Shown here piece by piece: positions 25,331 through 33,345 of a DNA stretch of 64,000 nucleotides. The notes beneath the pieces are model-generated. The model saw nothing but the letters and a program-made list of their open reading frames with translations, had not been told where the DNA came from and made no database searches. The position numbers and the translations under genes are program-made. This DNA comes from Asticcacaulis excentricus CB 48 (GTDB taxonomy: Bacteria > Pseudomonadota > Alphaproteobacteria > Caulobacterales > Caulobacteraceae), in assembly GCF_000175215.2 (NCBI RefSeq), contig NC_014816.1, positions 1,423,001 to 1,487,000 on the forward strand. The letters run 5' to 3'. Numbering within the stretch: the stretch's first letter is position 1; every line of letters begins with the position of its first letter.

Positions 25331-25654
25331 TTAATGCCGCAGCCTTGACACTGGCTCAGACAGTTTGAGAGCCGCTTGCATATGGCCGGAGGTGGCGCAG
25401 GCCGCCGCATCAACCACGGCATCAAAGGCGTCGGCCAGCGCCATTTGCCGGGCCGCCAGCGCCTTGAGCATCTGACGCACATAAAAGCCGATGACAGCCA
25501 TGGCGTAGTCGGTCTTGCCGTCGATCTGGCTGGCGATGATTTCCACCAGTTCAAGCTCGGCTTCTTCAGGCGGCAGGTCCCGGCGCGTAAAGGCGCACAG
25601 CGTGGCACCGACCGAACGTTCAATCAACGACGGATGGGTCTGCATGGCACTCAC
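25331..25654 (-). CDS. Small hypothetical protein
   Basis: 107 residues, predicted soluble and mostly helical, with no signal peptide or membrane segment. I do not recognise the family. The middle part (LPPEEAELELVEIIASQIDGKTDYAMAVIGFYVRQMLKALAAR) is Ala/Glu/Leu-rich and coherent, with good codon usage. A start at the internal MQTHPS is also possible. It lies alone between the IS remnant and serS, and could be a remnant of a longer gene cut by the IS. Confidence 0.5.
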   Translation of the reverse strand: MSAMQTHPSLIERSVGATLCAFTRRDLPPEEAELELVEIIASQIDGKTDYAMAVIGFYVRQMLKALAARQMALADAFDAVVDAAACATSGHMQAALKLSEPVSRLRH

Positions 25655-25727
25655 TCGAAAATAAGATGAGAGTGTGCCACTGTTTTAATAAAAAATCTAT
25701 CCACAGGCGAATTTGGCCCGCGCTGGC

Positions 25728-27134
25728 TCAGCCGATGTGCGTCAGGCCGCCCATATAGGGTTGCAGCACGCTGGGGATAGCGATGCGACCGCCCTCGTCC
25801 TGATAATTTTCCATGATCGCCACCAGCGTGCGGCCGACCGCCAGACCCGAACCGTTCAGCGTATGCAGGAAGCGCGTGCCCTTTTCGCCGGCCTTGCGTG
25901 TGCGGGCGTCCATGCGGCGCGCCTGGAAATCTCCGCAGTTGGAGCAGGACGAAATTTCGCGATAGGTGTTCTGCGACGGCAGCCACACCTCAAGGTCATA
26001 GGTCTTGCGCGCGCCAAAGCCCATATCACCGGTGCACAGCAGCATGGTGCGGAAGCTGAGGTCGAGCTTTTTGAGGATGGCCTCGGCGCATTCGGTCATG
26101 CGCTCATGCTCGGCTGCCGACTGTTCCGGCGTGGTGATCGACACCAGTTCGACCTTCTGGAACTGATGCTGACGAATCATGCCCTTGGTGTCGCGGCCCG
26201 CCGACCCGGCTTCGGCGCGGAAGCAGTTGGTCAGGGCCGTCAGACGCAGCGGCAGTTCCTCTTCCGCCGTAATGGCTTCGCGCACGAGGTTGGTCAGAGA
26301 CACTTCGGCGGTGGGGATGAGGTAGCGGGCGTTTTCACCCATTTGAGCAATAATCAATTCGTATGTTTGCTCATCAAGCGACTTCAGTTCTATTCCTGCC
26401 TCACGCGCCTGACCAGCCAGACGTTCACGGCTAAACGTAAGACCTGCTTTAAACAAATCTTCTTCGAACTTCGGCAATTGCCCCGTACCAAACAGCGCAT
26501 TTTCGCGCACCAAAACCGGCGGATTGACTTCGGTGTAGCCGTGCTCGGTGGTTTGGGTGTCGAGCATCCACTGACCTATGGCGCGTTCCAGACGCGCCAG
26601 TTGCCCCTTAAGCACCACAAAGCGCGAGCCAGACATCCTGGCCGCCGCTTCGAAGTCCATCAATGGGCCAGTTGGCCCCTTAAGCGCTTCGCCCAGATCG
26701 GCGTGATCCTTGGCCAGGAAGCTGAGGATATTCGGCGCGCCGTGGCGGCGAATTTCGACATTGCCCGCCTCATCCTCGCCCAGCGGCACGTCCTCAAACG
26801 GGATATTGGGCAGCGAGGCCAGCAGGGTGCGTAGGTCCTCTTCGGTCTGACGCTCGGTTTCCTGCGCCACGGCAATCGCGCCTTTCAGGCCCTCGACTTC
26901 GGTCATCAGTTCAGCGGCCCGCGCCTCGTCCTTTTGCGCCTTGGCCTTGCCGATTTCCCCGGACAGCTTCTTCAACTGTGCCTGATTGGTCTCGAAGGTC
27001 GTCTTGGCGGCACGCAGGTCTTTGTCCAGCGTCAGCAGCGCATCGACATCGGCTTGAGCCGACTCACGGCCACGCGATGACCAGCCCCTTACATAGGCTT
27101 CTGGTGTTTCGCGTAAAGCTTTGATATCGTGCAT
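25728..27134 (-). CDS. serS: Seryl-tRNA synthetase
   Basis: 468 residues from the ATG at 27134 (MHDIKALRETPEAYVRGW, the usual start; the longer frame adds 13 unrelated residues). The N-terminal coiled-coil tRNA-binding arm spans about 30-110. The class II catalytic core follows: motif 2 around TNCFRAEAGSAGRDTKGMIRQHQFQKVE, and motif 3 in NGSGLAVGRTLVAIMENYQ. It charges tRNA-Ser with serine (and tRNA-Sec where present). Downstream of the tat genes on the same strand, as is common in Caulobacterales. Confidence 0.97.
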   Translation of the reverse strand: MHDIKALRETPEAYVRGWSSRGRESAQADVDALLTLDKDLRAAKTTFETNQAQLKKLSGEIGKAKAQKDEARAAELMTEVEGLKGAIAVAQETERQTEEDLRTLLASLPNIPFEDVPLGEDEAGNVEIRRHGAPNILSFLAKDHADLGEALKGPTGPLMDFEAAARMSGSRFVVLKGQLARLERAIGQWMLDTQTTEHGYTEVNPPVLVRENALFGTGQLPKFEEDLFKAGLTFSRERLAGQAREAGIELKSLDEQTYELIIAQMGENARYLIPTAEVSLTNLVREAITAEEELPLRLTALTNCFRAEAGSAGRDTKGMIRQHQFQKVELVSITTPEQSAAEHERMTECAEAILKKLDLSFRTMLLCTGDMGFGARKTYDLEVWLPSQNTYREISSCSNCGDFQARRMDARTRKAGEKGTRFLHTLNGSGLAVGRTLVAIMENYQDEGGRIAIPSVLQPYMGGLTHIG

Positions 27135-27161
27135 GGAAGTGTCCTCAAGGTCTCGGTGGAC

Positions 27162-27298
27162 AGGTCGCCCCACCCACCGCTTCGCGGTCCCCCCTCCCCG
27201 CTGCGCAGGTAGGGAGGAAAAATCCTTCCCCGTTTACGGGGAAGGTGGATTTCTCGTCAATGCTTCATTGACGAGAAAGACGGAAGGGGGATGGCTCA
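27162..27298. repeat. REP-like intergenic palindromic repeat between tatC and serS
   Basis: A C-rich stretch is followed by nested inverted repeats: CTTCCCCG (27227-27234) against CGGGGAAG (27238-27245), and TTCTCGTCAATG (27251-27262) against CATTGACGAGAA (27266-27277). The layout resembles the short intergenic palindromes scattered through Caulobacterales genomes. Its right edge touches the tatC stop. It could also act as a terminator or mRNA stabiliser after tatC. Copy number cannot be judged from this window. Confidence 0.55.
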
Positions 27299-28195
27299 GC
27301 TTACAATCGACGGCTCTTTGCGCCGCCATTCGATCACCCGCACGCACAGGATCGAGATTTCGTACAAGAGCACAATCGGAATGGCGAGCATGAGCTGCGA
27401 AATGGGGTCCGGCGGCGTGACCACGGCTGCAACGACCACGATCCCCAGAATGGCGTAGCGACGGCCCGATGACAGCATTTTCGACGACACCATTCCGGTC
27501 AGGCCAAGCAGCGTCAGCACAATCGGCAACTGAAAACAGGCGCCGAAGGCCAACATCAGGGTGGTGACCAACGACAGATATTCGGACACCTTGGGCATCA
27601 GTTGCACGGTGACGGCCCCTGCCCCCAGAATTTGCTGGCTCAATGAGAACCACAGCACCATCGGCAGGATAACGTAATAGACAAGCAGTGCCCCCATTAC
27701 GAACAGCACTGGCGCGGCGATCAGGAACGGCAAAAAGGCCATGCGCTCGCGCTTGTAGAGGCCCGGTGCAACAAAGCGATAGAGGTGCCAGGCGATCACA
27801 GGGAAGCTTAGGATAACCGCCCCAAAGCCCGCCATCTTCATCTTGGTGAACAAGAATTCCAGCGGTGCCGTAGTGATCAGCGCCACGCTGTTCTTTGCCT
27901 GCGGCACTTCTTTGAGGCCCAAAATGATCTCGATCAGATCGAATGGCCCGGCCCCATGTCCGCCACTGGCGCGCGAGGCCTCAAACATGCGGTTGGCCAT
28001 CTCATAGGGATGGGTTAGGAAGATGTAGATCGGCTCGGCGAAGCCAAAGCACAGCAGAAATGCCGCCACAAAGGCCACGACCATCCAGATCAGGCGCGAA
28101 CGCAACTCAATCAGGTGGTCCATCAGTGGCGCGCGCGACGCCTCGATCTCGGCCTCATCAGGGTGGAGGTCGTCTTTGGTCACCAGATCGTTCAT
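27296..28195 (-). CDS. tatC: Sec-independent protein translocase TatC
   Basis: 299 residues with six membrane helices. The first conserved block, PLMDHLIELRSRLIWMVVAF, contains the Glu and Arg that contact the twin-arginine signal. Later family features are LEFLFTKMKMAGFGAVILSFPVIAWHLYRFVAPGLYKRER and FGACFQLPIVLTLL. It forms the signal-recognition core of the Tat translocon, which exports folded proteins. The start overlaps the tatB stop (ATGA). Confidence 0.96.
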   Translation of the reverse strand: MNDLVTKDDLHPDEAEIEASRAPLMDHLIELRSRLIWMVVAFVAAFLLCFGFAEPIYIFLTHPYEMANRMFEASRASGGHGAGPFDLIEIILGLKEVPQAKNSVALITTAPLEFLFTKMKMAGFGAVILSFPVIAWHLYRFVAPGLYKRERMAFLPFLIAAPVLFVMGALLVYYVILPMVLWFSLSQQILGAGAVTVQLMPKVSEYLSLVTTLMLAFGACFQLPIVLTLLGLTGMVSSKMLSSGRRYAILGIVVVAAVVTPPDPISQLMLAIPIVLLYEISILCVRVIEWRRKEPSIVS

Positions 28196-28779
28196 GACGG
28201 GGAAGTCTCAGTCGTCTTTTTGGCGCGGTTGCGCTTAGGTTTAGACACAACCGTTTCAGCTTCAGCCACAACCGATGCATTTTCAACGGCTTCGGCGGCT
28301 TTCTTCGCGCGCGGCTTGCGCGGCTTCTTTTCCGGCTCTGCTATGGCTGGGTCCGCTGCCGGCTTAGGCACTTCGGGTTCGTCGGTCAGAGACGGCTTGC
28401 CGAAATCCGCCGGGGTGTGCCCATGATCATAGGCATCGGGCGACGGTACATCGACATTGTCGCTGTAATAGTGACCCTTGGGCGGGATGGCGTCGTTGAT
28501 CTCGCCTTCGATGCGCCGCATGTCTTCGCGGATGTCGTCGATGACGGGCGAGGTGACATTGCCGGAGCGCAGCGCCTCCACCTCCTTACGCAGATCGTCG
28601 AGTTCCGACTGACGCGCCATGTCGTCGAAGGAGGTGCGAAATTCGTCGGCCATGGAGCGCATCTTGGCCACAAAGCGACCCAGTTGCCGCAACAGCTTCG
28701 GCAAATCCTTGGGCCCCACCACAATCAGGGCCACCACCGCAATGAGTACGAGCTCAGAGCCCCCAATACCGGGCAGCAT
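28192..28779 (-). CDS. tatB: Sec-independent translocase subunit TatB
   Basis: 195 residues. An N-terminal membrane helix (GGSELVLIAVVALIVVGPKDLPKLLRQLGRFV) carries the conserved Glu and the Gly-Pro hinge. It is followed by an amphipathic helix and a long acidic/basic Ala/Lys-rich tail (KKPRKPRAKKAAEAVENA and later). TatB works with TatC in recognising substrates. It is separated from tatA by 86 bp that contain a hairpin terminator, and overlaps tatC by four bases. Confidence 0.93.
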   Translation of the reverse strand: MLPGIGGSELVLIAVVALIVVGPKDLPKLLRQLGRFVAKMRSMADEFRTSFDDMARQSELDDLRKEVEALRSGNVTSPVIDDIREDMRRIEGEINDAIPPKGHYYSDNVDVPSPDAYDHGHTPADFGKPSLTDEPEVPKPAADPAIAEPEKKPRKPRAKKAAEAVENASVVAEAETVVSKPKRNRAKKTTETSPS

Positions 28780-28815
28780 TCAAATTACGCCTTAGGGTCA
28801 GAACAAGAAAAAGCA

Positions 28816-28841
28816 ACCGCCCCTTTTTAGCGAGGGGCGGT
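28816..28841 (-). terminator. Terminator-like hairpin between tatA and tatB
   Basis: A perfect 9-bp stem, ACCGCCCCT (28816-28824) with AGGGGCGGT (28833-28841), and an 8-nt loop. Reading in the tatA-to-tatB direction it is followed by a U-rich run (complement of 28807-28812). It would terminate most transcripts after tatA. Confidence 0.8.
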
Positions 28842-28865
28842 CACGCACAAAATAACGAAAAAGGC

Positions 28866-29072
28866 TTAGGCCGCGTCCTTGTCAGTGACGGTCTTGGCCG
28901 TTTCAGGCTTGGCTTCGTCCTTCTTGACGTCCTCGTCCTTGAGGCCGTCCTTGAAGGCTTTGATGCCCTTTGCGGCATCGCCCATCAGGCCCGACAGCTT
29001 TCCGCGGCCGCCAAACAGCAGCAGCGCGACAACCGCGACGATGGCCCAGTGCCAGATGCTCATGCTACCCAT
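28866..29072 (-). CDS. tatA: Sec-independent translocase subunit TatA
   Basis: 68 residues from the ATG at 29072, with a GGAGA-type RBS; the upstream extension to 29114 adds 14 residues that do not fit the family. A short membrane helix (IWHWAIVAVVALLLFGG) ends in the FG motif. The amphipathic helix (RGKLSGLMGDAAKGIKAFKDGL) and an acidic/basic tail follow. It oligomerises to form the Tat passage for folded proteins. Confidence 0.94.
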   Translation of the reverse strand: MGSMSIWHWAIVAVVALLLFGGRGKLSGLMGDAAKGIKAFKDGLKDEDVKKDEAKPETAKTVTDKDAA

Positions 29073-29192
29073 GTCAGATCTCCATACGCGCGGCGCTGCC
29101 TTGCGGCGGCGCATCTTCGGGATACAAGTATTGCTCTCTTATAGGCGTATTGTAGGCGTACATCAAAGCGAAAATAAGCCCAACTCCACCGT

Positions 29193-29864
29193 CTAGTCGC
29201 GGTCGCTGTCGGCGCCTTCAAAGAAATCCTGTGCAAACTCGACCTGTTCCAGCTCTTCAAGACCGATGGGGTCTTCGGCCTCCCGCGCGCCGCCGGGTTC
29301 GGGGATGACGAAATCGGCGGGGACATTGAGGTCGAGCAGACCGGCAGCGCGCATTTCTGCCGCGCCTGGCAGGTCGTGAAGGCTGGGTAGCGAAAACACC
29401 TCCAGGAAGTGTTCGGTCGTGCCATAGGTAACCGGGCGGCCCGGCGAACGCCTGCGTCCCCGCAGACGGATCAGGTTCATCTCATGCAGCACATCCAGCG
29501 TGCCGCGCGACAGGCCGACGCCGCGAACCGTCTCGATCTCCGCCCGTGTGACCGGCTGGTGATAGGCAATGATGGCGAGAGTTTCCAAAGCAGCTTTGGA
29601 CAGACGGCGCGGTTCCTCGCGTTCTTCGACCATCAGGTGGCTGAGGTCAGGCGCAGTGCGGAACTGCCATTTGTCGGCTACAACTTCGAGGGTCACGCCC
29701 CGGTCGGCGTAGCGGCTTTTGAGCGCCGCCAAAGCCTTACCCACATCAGCCCCTTCGGGCAGGCGACGCGCGAGATCAGCCGCCGAAAGAGGGGCCGCAG
29801 CGGCAAACAACAGGGCCTCGATGGCGCGTTCGATATCGAGTTTGGCGGACAAATCGAGGGTCAT
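29193..29864 (-). CDS. scpB: Chromosome segregation and condensation protein ScpB
   Basis: 223 residues with the two winged-helix domains of ScpB: IERAIEALLFAAAAPLSAADLARRLPEG, and RRLSKAALETLAIIAYHQPVTRAEIETVRGVGL with the RGRRRSPGRPVTYGTTEHFLEVF block. It is a subunit of the SMC-ScpAB condensin complex. The start overlaps the scpA stop (ATGA). The acidic C-terminal extension (about residues 175-223) is poorly conserved in the family. Confidence 0.94.
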   Translation of the reverse strand: MTLDLSAKLDIERAIEALLFAAAAPLSAADLARRLPEGADVGKALAALKSRYADRGVTLEVVADKWQFRTAPDLSHLMVEEREEPRRLSKAALETLAIIAYHQPVTRAEIETVRGVGLSRGTLDVLHEMNLIRLRGRRRSPGRPVTYGTTEHFLEVFSLPSLHDLPGAAEMRAAGLLDLNVPADFVIPEPGGAREAEDPIGLEELEQVEFAQDFFEGADSDRD

Positions 29865-30718
29865 CGTCCCTCCATCAGCGGGAGGCGACGGCGCAGGTAA
29901 AGCGTGTCGAACGTGCCCAGTTGCTGCACCTGCATCAGGCCCTCCTTGGTCAGTTCTAGCCCCGCCGATAAGGTCGAAGCGATGTAGGAGGCGCGGCGCG
30001 GACCGCCCTCGCCGACCGGCTGCGGCGCAATTTCATCTAGCGCCGTCCAGTCCGATAACTGCGGCAGCACATCACGCAGATGGTCGCGCGCGTCCTCCAG
30101 CGCGAAGGCCTCGACGCGCATGGTAGGGTCGTAATGGCGAGCGATTTCGCGCTGCCTCTGGGTGACATAGGCCCCCATCAGATCAAATAGCGACACATCC
30201 AGTCGTGACGACGGCAGAATTACTGTGGCCTGCGGATCACCACGCGCGAACACGTCGCGTTTTAATTGGGGGCGAGAGGTGATGGCCTCCACCGCCTTAC
30301 GGATAGCCTCCAGTTTCTTGAGGCGAAAGGCCAGCGCAGCGGCCAGTTCTTCCGGTTCCGGCTCATCGCTTTTCTTGCGTTCCGGTACCGGCAGCAGCAG
30401 ACGGGATTTGAGATAGGCCAGCCACGAGGCCATGACCAAATAGTCGGCCGCCAGCGAAAAACGCAACCGCCGTGCCTGCTGGATGAATACGAGATACTGC
30501 TCAGCCAGTCGCGTGATCGAAATTTTCAGCAGATCGACCTTCTGCTGCCGCGCCAGTTCCAGCAGCACGTGGAGGGGGCCTTCGTAGCCATCGAGATCGA
30601 GCAGAAGGGCGTCGTCGGCCTCAATTTCCGCCACGGGCACGGCATCGGTCGTGAAATCGAGGCGGTGCTGAAACACCTCGTTTTCAAGCCCCGGCAAAGC
30701 GCCCCCGCGCGTGTTCAC
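29861..30718 (-). CDS. scpA: Chromosome segregation and condensation protein ScpA
   Basis: 285-residue kleisin that bridges the SMC heads. The N-terminal helix LDLDGYEGPLHVLLELARQQKVDLLKISITRLAEQYL is the conserved ScpA opening. DYLVMASWLAYLKSRLLLP follows, and a C-terminal winged-helix segment lies near residues 225-280. It starts 3 bp after nagZ and overlaps scpB, so it is a tight operon. Confidence 0.95.
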   Translation of the reverse strand: MNTRGGALPGLENEVFQHRLDFTTDAVPVAEIEADDALLLDLDGYEGPLHVLLELARQQKVDLLKISITRLAEQYLVFIQQARRLRFSLAADYLVMASWLAYLKSRLLLPVPERKKSDEPEPEELAAALAFRLKKLEAIRKAVEAITSRPQLKRDVFARGDPQATVILPSSRLDVSLFDLMGAYVTQRQREIARHYDPTMRVEAFALEDARDHLRDVLPQLSDWTALDEIAPQPVGEGGPRRASYIASTLSAGLELTKEGLMQVQQLGTFDTLYLRRRLPLMEGR

Positions 30719-30721
30719 GAC

Positions 30722-31813
30722 TTAGTAGACCTCCTGATAGGCGGTCGGATCGACGAAATCCTCATACTCTTCGCGCACAGTGACGGGACGGTGCAGCAAC
30801 ACCTGAAGGCGGCCGCGCGCCTCTTCGATGTTCAGCGGTTCGATCTTATGCTTAAGGCGCAGGAGCGCGCGTTCGAGACGCTGCTGAACCTTGCCGCGGA
30901 TGGTTGGCACGAAGACCGACACGGCCTTCATCTCCTCAAGGTCGCCGCTGCAATGCAGGACGATGTCGCAACCGGCGCGCAGCGACGCCCGTGCCCGCGC
31001 CCCAACCGGACCTTTCAGCGCGCCCATGCCGATGTCGTCGCTGAGCAGCAGGCCGTCAAAGCCGACCTCTTCGCGGATGACCTTGATCACCTTTTTGGAG
31101 GTGGTAGCCGGGTTGCGGCGGTCGAGCGCCGTGTAAACGACGTGCGCTGTCATGGCTAAGGGCATGTCAGCATTGACGGAGAAAGGCAGGAAATCGACCT
31201 TTTCCAGTTCATCACGACGCGCCTTAACGACCGGCAGTTCGTGATGCGAATCGACCTGAGCGCGGCCATGACCGGGCGCGTGCTTAATCACCGGCAGCAC
31301 CCCGCCGGCCAAAAATCCTTCGGCGGCGGCGCGGCCCATGATGGCCACCGTCTCAGCGGTCAGGCCATAGGCCCGGTCACCGACTACGTCGTGAGTGCCC
31401 GCCTGCGGGACATCCAGCACCGGTGCACAATCCACATTGACGCCCAGCGCGCGCAGATCGTGTGCCATCAGTTGCGCGCCCATGCGGACATATTCGCGCT
31501 GTTCAAACGGTGAGTTGGCCACGGCTTCATAGGCGGCGGCGGGCGGGTAGGACGGCCAGTGCGGCGCTTTGAAACGCTGCACACGCCCGCCTTCCTGATC
31601 GACCAGGATCAGAACATCGGGGTGGCCGGCCGCGGCCTTGAGTGTACTGATTAAAGCACGAACCTGTTCCGGCGTGTCGATGTTGCGCTTGAACAGTATA
31701 AAGCCCAGCGGCTTTTTAGAGGCAAAAAACGCCTGCTCAGCGGCGGACAGCTCAAGCCCTGCGCAGCCGTAAATGGCTGCGGAAACCTTGGCTTTTTGTT
31801 TTATATTCAGCAT
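30722..31813 (-). CDS. nagZ: Beta-N-acetylhexosaminidase NagZ (GH3)
   Basis: 363-residue cytoplasmic enzyme that removes N-acetylglucosamine from 1,6-anhydromuropeptides in peptidoglycan recycling. The GH3 TIM barrel carries LVDQEGGRVQRFK. The NagZ-specific loop KHAPGHGRAQVDSHHELP holds the Asp-His catalytic dyad, and the nucleophile Asp lies in GLLLSDDIGMGAL. The length matches single-domain NagZ. It precedes scpA by 3 bp, the arrangement conserved in Caulobacterales. Confidence 0.93.
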   Translation of the reverse strand: MLNIKQKAKVSAAIYGCAGLELSAAEQAFFASKKPLGFILFKRNIDTPEQVRALISTLKAAAGHPDVLILVDQEGGRVQRFKAPHWPSYPPAAAYEAVANSPFEQREYVRMGAQLMAHDLRALGVNVDCAPVLDVPQAGTHDVVGDRAYGLTAETVAIMGRAAAEGFLAGGVLPVIKHAPGHGRAQVDSHHELPVVKARRDELEKVDFLPFSVNADMPLAMTAHVVYTALDRRNPATTSKKVIKVIREEVGFDGLLLSDDIGMGALKGPVGARARASLRAGCDIVLHCSGDLEEMKAVSVFVPTIRGKVQQRLERALLRLKHKIEPLNIEEARGRLQVLLHRPVTVREEYEDFVDPTAYQEVY

Positions 31814-31827
31814 GTTTTACCGGACTC

Positions 31828-32601
31828 TTACTTCACGAAACAGGTCTTGCCCGCCGATTTCAGCGCGTTGCAGAATTGCTGAGCCTTCTCCTTGGAAGCA
31901 AAGCCGGTAAAGGAGGTTCTGTAAAAAGTCGATCCGTCGCGATCGACCTTTTCGACCACCTTGCGCGTGCCGCCGAGGAATAGGCCATAGGATGAGGCCA
32001 AGGCGGCGAATTCACGGTCAGCGATAGCCTGCGAAGAGAAGGCGCCAATCTGCACAGATGCGCCGCCGGAGACCGGCGCAGCCACGGGCTTCATCTCGGG
32101 TTTACTTTCTGCGACTTTCACAGGTTCAGCAGGTTTCGTGGCCACTGGGGCCGGTTGCGCAGGCTGTGTTGGTTGCGTCGGCTGAGTGGCCGGCGGCAGC
32201 AGGTTGTCATTAGAGCTGGGGGCCCCCGGGGCCGCGGCCGAAGAGGCTTCGCGGGCTTGCGGAGCCTCTGTGTCATTGGCAAAAACGGGCGCGGCGCCTG
32301 AGGCATGCGCTTCCTGACTGACCGAAGGATCGAGTAGGTCCTCGTCGCTCAGCGGCTTGGCTTCCTCTATACTGCCGTCCTTATAGGCAGTCAGTGGGTC
32401 ACCCACATCCGTGACCTTACGGGTGTTCAGACCGGAATTGTAGAACAGTACGACCGCCAGCAGCAGTACCACCAGCACGATAAACGACGCGATCAAGGTG
32501 ATCGGGGTCTGATCCCGCTTCGGTGCGGTACGACGGCTGTCGTAGTTCAGATGATCCTCGGTCGGCGGCGTGTAAGTGCCGCGCTCATTGTCTTCCACCA
32601 T
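31828..32601 (-). CDS. SPOR-domain membrane protein
   Basis: 257 residues: a short cytoplasmic N-terminus, one membrane helix (about 36-58, TLIASFIVLVVLLLAVVLFY), a long Ala/Pro/Thr/Gln-rich periplasmic linker (about 90-175), and a C-terminal SPOR domain. The SPOR domain (GASVQIGAFSSQAIADREFAALASSYG to AQQFCNALKSAGKTCFVK) binds denuded septal glycan. It probably acts at the division site. The gene precedes nagZ by 14 bp and is likely co-transcribed with it, linking two peptidoglycan functions. Confidence 0.9.
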   Translation of the reverse strand: MVEDNERGTYTPPTEDHLNYDSRRTAPKRDQTPITLIASFIVLVVLLLAVVLFYNSGLNTRKVTDVGDPLTAYKDGSIEEAKPLSDEDLLDPSVSQEAHASGAAPVFANDTEAPQAREASSAAAPGAPSSNDNLLPPATQPTQPTQPAQPAPVATKPAEPVKVAESKPEMKPVAAPVSGGASVQIGAFSSQAIADREFAALASSYGLFLGGTRKVVEKVDRDGSTFYRTSFTGFASKEKAQQFCNALKSAGKTCFVK

Positions 32602-32839
32602 GACCTTAAAATCCTGTAGTTGCGCCTTTACGAATCATGCGCAGCGAAGCACGCCATTTTGGCAGGGTTAAGTCCATACGAAAAGAGAGGCCCATCTAAA
32701 AAGCGGCGCGCGACCCTTATACACGTCTGTTTTCGCTAGCGAGGCAAGATTTCAGCGTAAGCGACAGCGTTTTTTATTCCGCGACTTTCGGTTGTAATTT
32801 GATAACTCTTTCATGTTACCGTCCAAGGCGGAGGACAGG

Positions 32840-33328
32840 ATGGGCCAGCTCACAGACAAAGACAGGCTGATCTTCATGGCGCACAGCGACCTGCGTGTGA
32901 TCGTTCTACGTCCTGTTGGCGCCCTGCCGCCGGAAGTCCTTATTGAGCAATTCTTCCTGTCGCTCAAGCGCGTGGAGGGGCCCTGGCTTTATCACCGACT
33001 GGTCGATATGCGGCGTTATGACCGTGATTTCAGCAGCGAACACGTCACAAATCTGGCCAAACGCTGGCAGGGCCTGCGCGGGCGTCACAAGTGCTACGCC
33101 CATGTCGCACTGGTCTGTGCGTCGCGTTGCGAGCGCTGGCATCAAGCAGGACCACTGCCCGGTTTTCCCAATGAAACCTTATGCCGTTTCACCAGCTATT
33201 CGCACGCGTTCAACTGGCTGACAGCTAAGGATCGGCACGCCTATCTCTTGCAAATTGCTGATGCGCAGACGGATCAGGCGCGCAAATCCCGGCCCTCATC
33301 TTTTTCGAGCGATCTGGTACTCGACTAG
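32840..33328 (+). CDS. Hypothetical protein
   Basis: 162 residues from the ATG at 32840, which has GGAGG (32830-32834) in front; the ATG at 32813 lacks an RBS. No signal peptide or membrane segment is seen. The N-terminal half (LIFMAHSDLRVIVLRPVGALPPEVLIEQFFLSL, YHRLVDMRRYDRDFSSEHVTNLAKRW) is reminiscent of STAS/SpoIIAA-like folds, but I would not assign it. There are three Cys residues at about 90-105 and one near 127. It is transcribed divergently from the SPOR gene. Confidence 0.6.
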   Translation: MGQLTDKDRLIFMAHSDLRVIVLRPVGALPPEVLIEQFFLSLKRVEGPWLYHRLVDMRRYDRDFSSEHVTNLAKRWQGLRGRHKCYAHVALVCASRCERWHQAGPLPGFPNETLCRFTSYSHAFNWLTAKDRHAYLLQIADAQTDQARKSRPSSFSSDLVLD

Positions 33329-33345
33329 GCCCCGACACTTTCCCG

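Noticed and set aside
25713..26834. 373-residue plus-strand open frame
   Set aside because: Antisense to serS and low in protein-like features.
27162..27298. CRISPR-like repeat
   Set aside because: Only nested inverted repeats, with no direct repeats at regular spacing and no cas genes in the window.
32602..32839. Possible tRNA or small RNA between the SPOR gene and the hypothetical gene
   Set aside because: No cloverleaf, T-loop or terminator-like hairpin with U-run could be found.
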